Positions 31,518 through 42,059 of a stretch of DNA of 64,000 nucleotides are shown piece by piece. The notes beneath the pieces were generated by a model. The model saw nothing but the letters and a program-made list of their open reading frames with translations, made no database searches and was not told the DNA's origin. Within the stretch, counting starts at the first letter, position 1. Every line of letters begins with the position of its first letter. The stretch is from NCBI GenBank assembly GCA_029532415.1, contig JAQOTA010000042.1:620001-684000 (forward strand), given 5' to 3'. The position numbers were made by a program, and so were the translations under genes. Source of the stretch: Marasmius tenuissimus (lineage: Eukaryota > Basidiomycota > Agaricomycetes > Agaricales > Marasmiaceae).

Positions 31518-33734
31518 ATTGTGTCCTGCCTGTCCCACAACTTGAGGGACGAGTACAAGCTCCAGAACAGTGTAATCAACTGCACCAACCTAAAGGAATC
31601 AACACCCTATCTTGCATGTCTGCAGAACAAGTAGGTTCTGGGTTGATCTTGTTTCTCTTGAGTACTAATAGACTGTCTGATAGCTTGTGGATGATGCCTG
31701 AACAGGATATAAATGCATGGAGGGATTTTGCACTACCAGAGCCATCTCAACCACTGAACAGTTTTGTCATCCATTCGTATTCTGTCATACTGACATATAT
31801 AAGTCCTGCACCACACCCACGACAGCTATCCAATCAGCCTATCCCTGCACAGTGTGTTGTCTTCATCAGGACCCTGTTTGATCCCACAGCCCCTCAGAAC
31901 CACTGATTCCCTTGTAAGAAGGATTTGGAGAGTCACCTTGCCTGGACCCTCGAGAGAAGGGAAGTCGTACCAAAAGTCTGCATTCGGCCTACCTCACTGG
32001 AGGAATTTGCTCGGACAGTACGTGTCTCTACCTCTGTTTCAATTTATCTATACTAAACAATGAGCCATAGGTCACCAAGAACCTCAGACTGGGATACAGG
32101 CAAGACAAAAGCAACTATGTTTACTATGATAGGGAGGAAATGGGTAACATATACGTGTTGACTTCTCTTGTTCTCTCACTCACAATTCTCACATGGGCCA
32201 CAGAGTTGTCAACATTCTCAATAAAAACGGTGATTCCATGGCATCAATTGGAAACAATGTTCCTGACAAGAAGTTGGGGGGAGCATTCCCTGTTTTCCAA
32301 TGTCTATATCCCGAGTTGCGCTATGTGGACACTACTCAAGAACCTAAACTCAAGTACGGATGCTCACACCTCAATATCTGGAGCTGGTATAAATATAAGG
32401 TACATTGGTATCAGTAACTGAAGGGGACAGTTTACCCATCTACTCAATCCTTGGTCTCTAGGGCAATGACACCCCAAATGATGCTGATCCCTCAACGTTG
32501 GAACGGAAAGGCAATATGCATACATGCAACCCGACGCAATTCACACCTCAGCATTTGAACAAGACTTATGAGCAAGAGTCGAGAGGCACAATCTTGATGC
32601 ATGTCCTACAACCTATCATTCGACACTTGGCTGAAGTGGTATGTAACCTCACTATCTCGGGATATCTACTTGCTAATATTGGTTGTACATCAGATGAAGA
32701 AACAGTTCCCTAAGGAGAATGGTGAACTGGAGGCGTTTGTCACCAAACTCCAATACAATGGTGTTTCTGAAGCCCATCCTTTTGCTGGTGTTGTGGTGAA
32801 TGTGAATGTCGCGACAATCACTCATCTGGATCCCATGGATCTATACCTCTGTTTGGTCCTCGCTCTCCATGCTTGTACAGGAGGGGAGCTTGTCTTGGAG
32901 GAACTTGGCATTATCATCAACTTCAAGCTGGGTGACTTTGTTATCTTCCCATCCACAATCATCATGCACTATGATCTCCACTTCAAGGGGCTGAGGGCAT
33001 CGTTTGCTTTCAGCACTGATAAGCATGGAAAGGCCTGGGTTAGGAATAACAACAGCTGGGATACAAATGACTACATGAAGGCAAGCACAAGTAACACTAC
33101 CACATGACATGTATCGTAGGTTCTCCTGTAGTCTCTATACTTTTTTGTGCTTGTTCGTTTATCCGTGCGGACACATTGCAGATGGAGATGCTTCCTCACG
33201 TAGTCCTGAATGGCCATCATTCTCACAGATGGTGCTAGGATAGGAGTCTTCTACAGCTTCATAGAACATGGGTCAGTCATTTGCTGTAATTGGCATCCAC
33301 CATACTAACACATGGAGTTTGCCAGCAGGTGTCAATATAAACTTGATCCCATGAACTGCTGTCATCCTGATGGAGAAGGTTCAATGATCATGATGAATGT
33401 GCGATAGAGGTACAGTGATCCCAATGAGGACCTTAGATCCCAATAACATTGGGCGGCTGACTTAAATGAAGTACCAAGCACCTTCGATATTTATAAGCCC
33501 CTTTCTCTAGTCGTCACGAATCAACTCTGACACTCTGCTTGAATAGTGAGCAGTGGGTATGCGGATACCTTCTTGGTGACTTTCACTACTCATTCTAGTT
33601 GGTCAGGATCTACAAGTTTAAGAAATTGGCAACTTTGACTGTGAGTGTTGAATCTGAAGCCTGGAAGCTTCTCACTGTTTGTTTTCATACACCACAACAC
33701 CACTTCATTTCTTTCATGAACGCCACTTCTTCTC

Positions 33735-34526
33735 ATGAACGAACCACACCGCAAGAGGTTCTTTGAGGGCCTCATGAGCGGGGTCCTCAGACTCAGGCCA
33801 ATAGCAAGCCTCAGAGCAGTCGTTGAAGGGGTCAATGCTTTCAAAAACAGTAAGTTGAAAGGACTGTCTGCATTTGGTTCACTGACTGGGCTTTTCCGAA
33901 GATATACTTTTCACCACAATCTCGACGGTATTGTATATCCAGAAAGACTTAAAAGAGCTGGGTTTTGAACAGTTGGATAGCAGGACCTTCATGGCAAAAC
34001 CTAAGAAAGACAAACAGAGCAAGACTGTCACCCCACCAGCTCCTCCACCAGCCACTCGTTGTTGACGGGTTGCAGCACCAGTGGAGGATGATCCGCCTCC
34101 TTGCGACAAAGATATGTGATCTCTCTCTCTGTCGGTTACAGTTGATATGTAAAGCTTTGTTGTATTCAAAGCCTCCCCCTGCTCCCCGAGGCAAATGTGG
34201 AAGCAAGGGTAAAAGTGCATGACCAAAATGTGTCCCAGAGCCTGTCCCAGAGCTGGTTGTACCACAACAGGCAGAGCCCAAGGAACAGCCTGGTTCTCTC
34301 AAAGATTCTGATTGGGATGAGTCTGTCAGTCAAGCACGTCTGTACCCTTTCCTTCTCTTACACATATGTCATGCACTGACAGTCAACATTCAGACTACAA
34401 TGATCAACTCCCCAACGTTACTGGGGAAGAGATCAACCCCACACCAGCAGAAGAATCTGATGACCTGCCAGTCACTGCATTGAATGATATGTGCTCCTTT
34501 TACCTGACTCTGATTTAGTAGGTGCT
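33735..34526 (+). pseudogene. Degraded hypothetical gene downstream of the dioxygenase
   Basis: Plus-strand coding-like segments: MNEPHRKRFFEGLMSGVLRL from 33735; a part near 33940-34080 with KDLKELGFEQLDSRTFMAKP and a Lys/Pro-rich linker; a part near 34235-34330 (VPELVVPQQAEPKEQPGSLK); and an acidic end to 34526 (NVTGEEINPTPAEESDD). The frames do not join cleanly, so the gene is either decayed or has introns I could not place. No family recognised. It is transcribed in the same direction as the dioxygenase gene. Confidence 0.4.
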
Positions 34527-34939
34527 AACTGTCATTGTAGATGCAATCCGCCTGTTACGAATCTACCCACTATTCTTCACTTTTCCAGTCCCTTGGTCAA
34601 CATCCCTTTGTTTCCACTTCTTTTCACACAGATACATGTCCCAGCATCACTGTATGATCCCTATTTCAGTCTATGATGTTCCATATCATTCTTTCCTTGA
34701 TACATTGTCACCTGTGTTTCCCACTGATGTGTACATGGTCCCCTTTGATCAGATCCACAGATACATCATTTATCCCTTTGCAGTTCATTCCCATGATCAA
34801 TATACAGCTTAGGACTGTCATATATACTCATGGTCACTTTTAGATAGTTCCCCAGCTTGTCCATTTCGTCCATACCGCTTGCCTAGCTTGTGCTATGTTG
34901 AGGGTGTACTTGCTCAATAACTATCTCTTTCACCCTTGA

Positions 34940-35738
34940 TCCCTAGTCCCAGATTGGATGGCCTGAGAGGTTCCCAGTCGCAGAGGCTGTTCGTGACACC
35001 TATGAGTTGTGTATGAGTAAGTATGAGTCAAGGATGAATAAGAAAATGAGTCAGTATGAGATAATGGGATGGCTGCGCGATGTGGGTTAAGGCTGCGTGA
35101 TGGTGGGTTAAGAGAGAGAGTCATGAGAAGAAAGATGTATAGTAAGTGACCGTGAGAAAAGAACATGTGATAATCATGTGAGCAACTGGTGGAGGGGAAA
35201 AGTGGCATCTTCATGACAATATCAAAATCTCTCATGTGAACAACCCCTTTCTTGCGGCAAAAAATACGCTGGTGAGGCCGAGCAGGTATCTGCGTATCCC
35301 ACATAACTGGAAGCCACACGTCGTTTCGATAGACTTCAAAGGTATCACCAACTTCCATGCCAATCACTCCAAATTCGACTTTGAATGACTCAAACTGTAC
35401 CCGTCCGCCGGCATTTGACTTGACGAAGACTGATTTAGGCTGCTTTCCGTCCTATCCTTCTCACGTCAGTATCTTGAATCATGAACCAAATGAGCAACAC
35501 TCACTTTGAGATAGCAGGTGATGGTTGCTTTATTTGCAGAGTAATCATCCTCAGATGGTTGCATCAGATTAGCCTCCTTTCTTGTTTTGCCACGCAAGGG
35601 AGATTTATGGTCGGTAATGCAGAGATCAGGCTGTATCTTGTGAGTTGAGAGAGCAGCATCACGTTGGTGGCGCCGAATGGACAATGACGAGTAGGATTTC
35701 TCGTGTTGGCTGTGTGCGCTGGATGCTGAGGAGGCCAC
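34940..35738 (-). CDS. Accessory protein with a compact beta-rich C-terminal region
   Basis: Exon 1 (35738 to about 35505) starts MASSASSAHSQHEKSYSSLS, is basic and Ser-rich, and ends TITCYLK. An intron of about 60 bp (GTGAGT to TAG) follows. Exon 2 begins DGKQPKSVFVKSNAGGRVQF and carries VEFGVIGMEVGDTFEVYRND, a VMWDTQIPARPHQRI stretch and KKGVVHMRDFDIVM. The tail beyond that is low in coding quality and the true stop may come earlier. The second exon resembles the C-terminal region of the gene ending at 55170 in length, aromatic spacing and the order of hydrophobic strands. Exon 1 could instead be an inner exon of the gene broken by the transposon at 35881-38943. Confidence 0.5.
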
Positions 35739-35880
35739 AGGGAATCAATTATAAGGATGATACTGAGATTGCTTTATCTCCCCAGTAGAGTGTCGAAGGG
35801 TTCGGTCCAGACATCTGAAGTTGTAAGTACGGCCTAAAATCTCCTTTTGCCTTGCTTCCAAAAGCCTTCCGATTGTGCTG

Positions 35881-38800
35881 TCAGTACTGTAGAGGAGTGT
35901 ATGGAGGCAACGTAACGGCTAACGGTCGGCCTGTCTTGTCGCTGAAAGAGCGTTATGTAACGCCTAACGGGGGGGTCGTCGCTAGCGAAGGATCGTTACA
36001 TTTCAGTAAGGGAGAAACTCAATAAAAAACCCGTGAAAAATCGTGTAAAATTCTTAAAAGCTATTCTAATCACTGTCCTCATCAACTGTAGGTATTCCGC
36101 CACTAGATCTCCAAAGAGAACCATCATCATTATATGCCCACACATCTTCGTCCTCTCCATCTGCGACCAACCCACCATGCTCACTGCGTCTGTACCCGTT
36201 TTCCCCTGCTTCATCACGAGGCTCTAGCATCTCGGAAATGACCTCCACCAAAGGGACATTGGTGTCGTCCTCAATGTGTCCGGCATCAATGTCCGCCTCA
36301 GCAGATGGTCCCTCGGGTATCTCGGAGTCAAGGTCCATACCACGGACTAGTCCACATCGGTTCTCAATCTCAGTGAAGAGATCTTTGTCGGATTTGAGGT
36401 AGGCTTTCAGAGCCGTCTGAGCTTCTTTTCCCGTTAGACACTCAGCCGATAAGTTCCAATTCTTGGCTGTCGAGTTTTTCCATGCCTAATAAAGAATTGA
36501 GAGTTTTGTACAAAAGATCAGGGAAATGAATGACGAACCTTGAAGATCAAATCACGTCCGGTGGGTCCCTGCATCCATTCAAAGGCTTTTACGAGAGGAG
36601 CGACTGATGCATCCCGCAAGAACGGGAGAGAGGTAGACACCTTGATTTCTTTGGGCGACTTCCCTTTGGAGATTTGCTGCTTGTGCATGTTGGCCATCCA
36701 CATAAAGAGTTGTTGCTTGATGAAATGCTTGATTGGCCTCTGTAGGCCAACGTCTGCAGGCTGGAACTTCGGAGTGCAGTTGTGAGGAACAAAGATAAGG
36801 ATGATATTCGGGTACTCTTCGAAGACGTGAATGATGAATTTCTTGCTCGTATGAACTGGATACGCGTCGATAAAGATGATGCCCTTCTGATCGTCGTCGA
36901 GGTCTGGATCAGCTTTGACGACAGCTTCCATATACGGAATGTAAACATCTCTGATCCATTCCTTCATAGTCTTGAGAGTGCTGAAATGACTCCGTGGGTT
37001 CGACTCGCTGGCTGCAAATGTGAAGTGGAAACCATACTCTTGAGCCTGTTCCATGCCCTCTGCATCCTTCGAAGGAAGGGAATTCTTGGTCTTCCCGGGC
37101 CAGATAGCCTGGAAAGGCAAGAGAACGCCGGTAGGAGTGCTAGCAACCATCAGAGTAAAAGCCCGCTTCTCCTCCTTCGCTACAATGTCCACTTGTCTAT
37201 CCCCTTTCGTGTGCCAAGTCGAGGAGCTATTCGGGACGACATACACACCCATCTGGTCGGCATTGACAACGAGTTTGGGGGGGATCTTTTCCCACAGCAT
37301 CGCATAGACAAGTCTGAAGAATGCTCGCTCGCAGACTTCATCTGCGTCGTCGGGCAGCTTGGCAGCCGCACGAGTCCCTTCCCGAGGGGTGAAGTCAAGT
37401 GCGCTCTGCAGGAAATCACGAACGAAGCGCTCAGAGCAAGTGAATTTCCCAGTCGTGAGAATCTCGGGGTGTCGTTCTTGAATGAAGCCGAGGATGATAG
37501 ACCGTGCAATTGCGACATTGACAATTAGACCCGAGGTGCGAAGTCCTATGATCGTTCTCTTGATCTCCCCAACGAGCTGAGGATAGCGAGTCAAAGCTCC
37601 AACACGACCGGAAGCAATGAGAGCGTGTCGGTATGATATGCAGTTGAGTGTTTTCTTTGTCCACTGTCTCGCACCTGCTTCTTTCCACTTCCCGATGGTT
37701 TGACGACAGATGGTCGAGAAGAGAGCTGGGTGTTGCCGTATCAAGTACTTGGCAGTTTCAGTGGGACTCCAGTCGCATCGTTTCATAGCCCGCTCGATGA
37801 ACGACCACAAGAAGGGATGAAACCAATTTGTGCGTTTGGCCTGACCCACAACAGCCCCCCGCTTCGTTCCATCTCTTTCTATTCGCCACTTCTCATATCC
37901 GGCGCGAGAGACCCCTGCAATATCCCCCTGGCTCATGAACTCGCCTTCCTGGGATTGAGAGCCTTCCATCAACGTGTCGTTCACATTGGCCTCCGGCGAG
38001 CTTCCCCTCTGCTTCCGAGCTTTTTGATTCTCTCGGAACCGCTGTTGACGTATCCGATTCTGTTCCTTCTCCTTCTCTGCCTTCGTTTGCTTCTCTCTGC
38101 GAGTCTGCTCTTCCCACTTCTCCTTTGCCTTATCAGCCGCTTTCATTGACTTGACTCGATCAGCCTTCTTCTCTTCCTCAGTGCGTGTGTCCTTGGAGAA
38201 GTTCAGGGTGGTCTGTTTGGTCGGGAAAGGCTTCTGAGGGGGTTTTGGTTGAAAAGTTACGGTTGTGGCTGGTGGTATTGGTTCTGATGTGTTGTCGTCA
38301 TCATCTGATATCTTGAGAACGGTCTTTGACCTTTTCGTCGGTACAGCAGGCAAGGAGTCTGCAAGATTGTGAATCTGGTGATTAGCAATGAGCGAAAACA
38401 TAATCAATCAATAGCGTACCATCTGTATCAGAGCCAGAGCCTGAATCTGAACTCGGACTCCTCTTCTTCCGCTTCTTTGGCACCTTAGCCCCGCAATCCT
38501 TAGCACACCTTATCAGCCGTTCTAACCACGCCTCGGAAAACACCTTCCGATCCCCTTCATTCATCTCTCTCACTGCTAACTTCATCATCTTCGGTAAGTC
38601 TTCTTCAACTCGTGCTCCCCGCTCAGAGAACGTGATGATTCCATCTGTACTCTGACCGAGCGTAACCTCCAGAGCTCGAGAGACAGTCCCCAACACTCCT
38701 CGTTCCTCAAAATCATCGCGGTCGAGTGCAAAATGATACTTTGATTCGGATGCGGGTGGGTTGAGCGGGAGAGATTTAGGAAGTCCTCTCATCAACGAGG

Positions 38801-38943
38801 CGAAGTGGTTGACCCGTTCGATTAGATGTTTCGGTGGTCCAGTGACTGGTTTCAACATATCTGGCGGGCGGAGGGGATTGAAAATGCAGGAATCTCTGGA
38901 AATTCTTCGACTGTCGCCTCCATACACTCCTCTACAGTACTGA
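35881..38943 (-). mobile_element. 3.06-kb DNA transposon with 31-bp TIRs (DDE/pogo-like)
   Basis: The left end TCAGTACTGTAGAGGAGTGT... (35881-35911) and the right end, inverted (38943-38913), agree at 30 of 31 positions. Between them lies one minus-strand, three-exon transposase gene whose ATG is 85 bp inside the right end. Subterminal GTAACG(G/C)CTAACGG repeats follow the left TIR. The CAGT-type terminus fits the Tc1/mariner-pogo superfamily. A target duplication could not be fixed. Near-identical TIRs and an undamaged transposase suggest a recently active copy. Confidence 0.85.
36066..38858 (-). CDS. DDE-type transposase (DDE_1 / pogo-Fot-like), three exons, intact
   Basis: Start at 38858 (MLKPVTGPPKH). 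Exon 1 38858-38420, intron 38359-38419, exon 2 38358-36539, intron 36486-36538, exon 3 36485-36066. The N-terminal part has a KKRKKRSPSS nuclear-localisation-type patch and KQTTLNFSKD, which resembles a weak PCNA-binding motif. A long Lys/Glu/Arg helix follows, then an HTH-like region (WSPTETAKYLIRQHPALFS to TIGKWKEAG). The catalytic core shows VVNADQMGVYV (first Asp), IIFIDAYPVHTSK (second Asp) and NCTPKFQPADVGLQRP (third Asp). The tail is acidic. The fold cuts at TIRs and reinserts. No frameshift or stop was found. A coding frame upstream of the ATG belongs to the host gene. Confidence 0.85.
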
Positions 38944-39576
38944 GCAGCTCCGGATAGGCTCCCACTATCCCAATCAGAGTGAGATAGGTGCGAGTACCTC
39001 GCTTGTTCTAATATAGAGAGGTGAGCTTAATGAAGGTCTTGGAGGTTTTCACGCGCTTACTTTCTTGTACCAACGTCCCAGGTTACTTTCGTTATCGTCA
39101 TTGTCTTCTCCGAGGTCCATGTAGATTGATGTTCCTTTGGCCAGGCCACTTGGCTTTGGCATCACCGCTGCTAACTCCTGCGGCAAGCATTCTTCCAGAA
39201 GATTCTTGAGCTGCGGTTTGGTTCCTACAAGTCCCAGAGCGGCACAGAGGGGGTATCTGCATTTGAGTTGGCGATCGTACATATTGAGTGATTGGATGAT
39301 GAAGTCAAGTAGGTCTGACGGGTCTGAGAAGTGAAATGTCGGAGATGGGTTTCCACCAGCGCTTTTCTACGCTTGTGAGTGGCAAAAGCTTTGGCACTCC
39401 ATTGGGGTGGCATTCTGGCTTGATGTCCCGTTGAGGAGAACAATGGTGAGTTGCACCCGTTCTGTTTGGCCGAATGCCACAAATGACTTAATTAAGAGCC
39501 AGCACACGATTTCAGGCTCTTTCCACACAACCCCCATCTCCTCTGCTGTTGCCACTTCCACACAATCCTTATTCAT
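38944..39576 (-). pseudogene. Host gene interrupted by the DDE transposon, 5' part
   Basis: From MNKDCVEVATAEEMG at 39576 the frame runs through CWLLIKSFVAFGQTERVQ, an in-frame TAG at 39367-39369, then SAGGNPSPTFHFSDPSDLLD and KCRYPLCAALGLVGTKPQLK; intron 39009-39061; then NKRGTRTYLTLIGIVGAYPE and into the transposon at 38943. Left of the transposon (35880 downwards) the minus strand again reads as coding-like, which would be its continuation. The family is not recognised. The stop could also be a splice acceptor (GCGTAG), in which case the first part is a separate exon. Confidence 0.5.
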
Positions 39577-39586
39577 CTTGCACTAC

Positions 39587-40822
39587 ATGGCTTCCAAGAA
39601 CAAGACTGCTGGTAGACGTGGACGCCGAGCCTGGTTCCCTGAAGCAGAAATCACGTGGATGACAGCAAAACTCGCCACTGAGGAGTTTCAAACGGCAGCT
39701 CGTCAAGACGGGAATGCAGTTGCAGAGCTTTCGGATCGGTACCTTAAAGAGTTTGACGAGGAGTTTGGCATTTCCGTTAAGGCCAGCAAGCCAAAAGGCG
39801 ACGATGGTGACGAGGATCCCGAATATCCAGTGGGCTACTAAAAGGTATGTCTATATATGGTGCTCTGTGCGATGCTAGTGGCTCACTCTGCTATCCGAAG
39901 AAATTCAAACAGTTCTACAACAACAAGAAATCGGAGACCCACAGGAAGCTCAACACACCAGTCGTTGTTCAGTCACAGTTTGTCATGGATGCGCCCAAAG
40001 CCAGGAACACAAAGGAGGTCTTCAAGGATTCGATACGGGCTCAGGTTAGCGCGGAAGTGAAGGATGAACATGATCGAAGGCATCAATCACAAGAAACACG
40101 CTGGAATGGTCGCCACACGCGTGCACCAGCTCTGGCTGGAAGCTTCTCCAGAGACGCTGGAGCAGTGTGCAAGCATCTCGCAGGAGGAGCGCAACGCCCT
40201 GGGCAATGACGACATCATCTACCAGTGTGTCTTGGTGGCTTTTCTCCCTTTCTTTGCCTAGACTCTGACTGGCATATAGCAATCAGGCTACCGTTGGGGG
40301 GTTTCTGAGCGAAGTGGCCAAGAGCCTCTACGACGCAGGTGAAGGTCGCATCGGGAATATGATTTTCCACGGTATCGGGGCCTATCGCGACAAGAATGAA
40401 GTATTGCATTTCTTCAAGTAAGTCTCTCCCGTGGCTCATTGACCATCACTAATGTTTGTTGTCCGCAGCGTCGATGTCACTGGTGACGAGGTCGCTGTAC
40501 TCAGCCTTTCAGCAAGCAACCGTTTTATCCGGCATTCCACAATGAATTCAAAGTTTATGCCGCCAACTATGTTGAACGTAGGTGAAGCCGTCCTTTGTTA
40601 GATTCTCGATTCCTAATCTTAATCGGTTGTAGCGAATCAAAAGAAGCAGCCAGCAACGTCGGCCTCTTTGACCTTGGCAGAGTTCAACCCAGAGGAGATC
40701 ACCCCACTCGCACTTCGTGGCATACTTGCAGACTTCATTCGAGCCAACTGGGAAAACGTATTCGGCGATCCCAACGTACAGTGGGATAAGATACGTGAGA
40801 ATCCTACCTTGGAACTGAGTTA
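39587..40822 (+). pseudogene. Basidiomycete family protein (WFxN-type N-terminus), decayed copy
   Basis: Starts MASKNKTAGRRGRRAWFPEA and has four or more exons ending at TAA 40820-40822. The N-terminal helical part ends FKQFYNNKKSETHRKL. Then NHKKHAGMVATRVHQLWLE, an intron (CA/GTGTGT to TAG), VGGFLSEVAKSLYDAGEG with KNEVLHFFNVDV, a further intron, and a C-terminal block EEITPLALRGILADFIRANW. Frame is lost near 40067 and again near 40510 (one base each). The same domain order occurs in the longer gene at 46644-49751 on the other strand. Function unknown. Its ATG lies only 10 bp from that of the opposing gene at 39576. Confidence 0.6.
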
Positions 40823-40859
40823 AAAAGAACGAGACGTATAGTGAGAATACGTACTCGGA

Positions 40860-41480
40860 AATCTTTTTGGATGATTTGGCAGCGCTGCTGCGCTTTTCCA
40901 CAATTCGTCTGCCATAGTTCTGCGATGTACGGACCCGTTTTGCTTCAGGAGAGTTATCAAGAGCTGGATTCAGAGAGGTGAGAGGAGGTCTCTTCCGTGA
41001 AGGTGTCGAGAGTGCCAGTGCTGTTGTCATTTAGAGGTGAGGGCAAGAGAGCGGGTGGGTCAGCTTGATGTGCCCGGTGCTTGGAGATACCGCAACATGA
41101 CCATGGCAAGAGAGATGAGAATGGTGTACGGTTATCTGAGGCAAGGTGAACGACAGTTCATCTGGGCGACGATGTGAGCAGATGAACGTCAGGGAAAAAC
41201 ATCGTGGGACAGCATCCTGCTGATCTCCCTCGTGCTTTGCTCAAACCCGGGTAAGCGCTATCATTTCTATCTGACAAAATCCACCCGTACTAATACTAGA
41301 ACATAGTGAGCAGATAGACTCAGACGCGGTTTTCACTGGGAGTCAGCTTCGGCAACCCCGACTGACGCCTCCATACCTGCATGAAGCACAAAGGCGGGTG
41401 TCTCTGACCTCAGTATTCCCAGCATTTGCGACAGCCACGGCGATTTAAATTCCCGTTCAGCTCATAAAAACACAGAGATC
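40860..41480. other. Spacer with one weak minus-strand exon
   Basis: A minus-strand frame at 41030-40860 (MTTALALSTPSRKRPPLTSL, then SPEAKRVRTS and a Lys/Arg-rich end) could be the first exon of a small nuclear protein, but the continuation overlaps the opposing pseudogene. Nothing else is recognised. Confidence 0.3.
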
Positions 41481-41545
41481 CTCGCGCCGGAATGAGCCTC
41501 ACCTGTGATTTAAGTATGCATAATAAAATTCATTCCACAGCTGGA

Positions 41546-42022
41546 CTACATCACTATCTCCACGCCTATATTAGTGTAACTCGCACTCACCAGTCGCATA
41601 TTTGCCATATCCTCCTTTGCCTCTGGCTCAATTGTAACAATAGTGACCGCAGATTTATAGTGTGGGTAAATCCTCGCGGGTTGAAACCTTCGTACCACCT
41701 TGACCCTTACCGGCTGTTTGAATGGATTTGGGGACTTTGGAACATCAATATACATTTTGTCTGACCACGCCGGTCCTGTCAATAGCACATCCCCCTCGTG
41801 AAACTCCTGGAATCGTGTTTGCTTTGGCTAGGGGAGACGCCAGTTTAGTTCCCCAACTTCCGACTGATCGACACTGCCGACGTACCAGAATCCCGACTTC
41901 TTCCTCTTCACACCTGCCGCAACGAGATTGATGTATGTGTGTGACATTTCCAGCAACGTTATGGAATTGCTGATTTCCAACGAAGGTAAGGTCTCCAGAA
42001 CATTGTACGAAACTGGACATAG
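41546..42022 (-). pseudogene. Short gene remnant with in-frame TAG
   Basis: Minus strand from MSSFVQCSGDLTFVGNQQFH (about 42020), with an NVAGNVTHIHQS motif of the kind that opens many mushroom hypothetical proteins, through a frame change near 41930, then SGFWYVGSVDQSEVGELNWR, a TAG at 41828-41830, and QEFHEGDVLLTGPAWSDKMY to IVTIEPEAKEDMANM. Coding continues smoothly across the TAG. Function unknown. Confidence 0.45.
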
Positions 42023-42059
42023 TGGAAAAGGCAAAGGAAGAACGGGGGCAAGTGAAGAG

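Larger units (their letters stand above)
29334..33107 (+). pseudogene. TET/JBP-family 2OG-Fe(II) dioxygenase gene, interrupted by a MITE
   Basis: A multi-exon plus-strand gene. N-terminal exons hold a Pro/Ser tandem repeat and a basic region (QKQKKNPIQWLVNQGKKRNY). The middle exons (30611-31617) carry DYILEIYNQYIKG, FSELAAAGSIYFVFLIAATN and a KEVFIPAVCTLRKHVSI stretch. Downstream exons give VTKNLRLGYRQDKSNYVYY, LKYGCSHLNIWSWYKYK and, after intron 32640-32693, the oxygenase core: HPFAGVVVNVNVATITHLD with the iron-binding HxD (H-L-D), GGELVLEELG, GDFVIFPSTIIMH and the distal His, then the 2OG-binding Arg in GLRAS. This matches the fungal TET/JBP oxygenase core, which in other members oxidises 5-methylcytosine. 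The 517-bp MITE at 31001-31517 splits an exon. No other stop is obvious in the core, so the defect may be recent. The exact start is unresolved. Confidence 0.75.

Noticed and set aside
36782..37528. 248-codon plus-strand frame opposite the DDE transposase
   Set aside because: Shadow of the transposase coding strand; no start context or motif.
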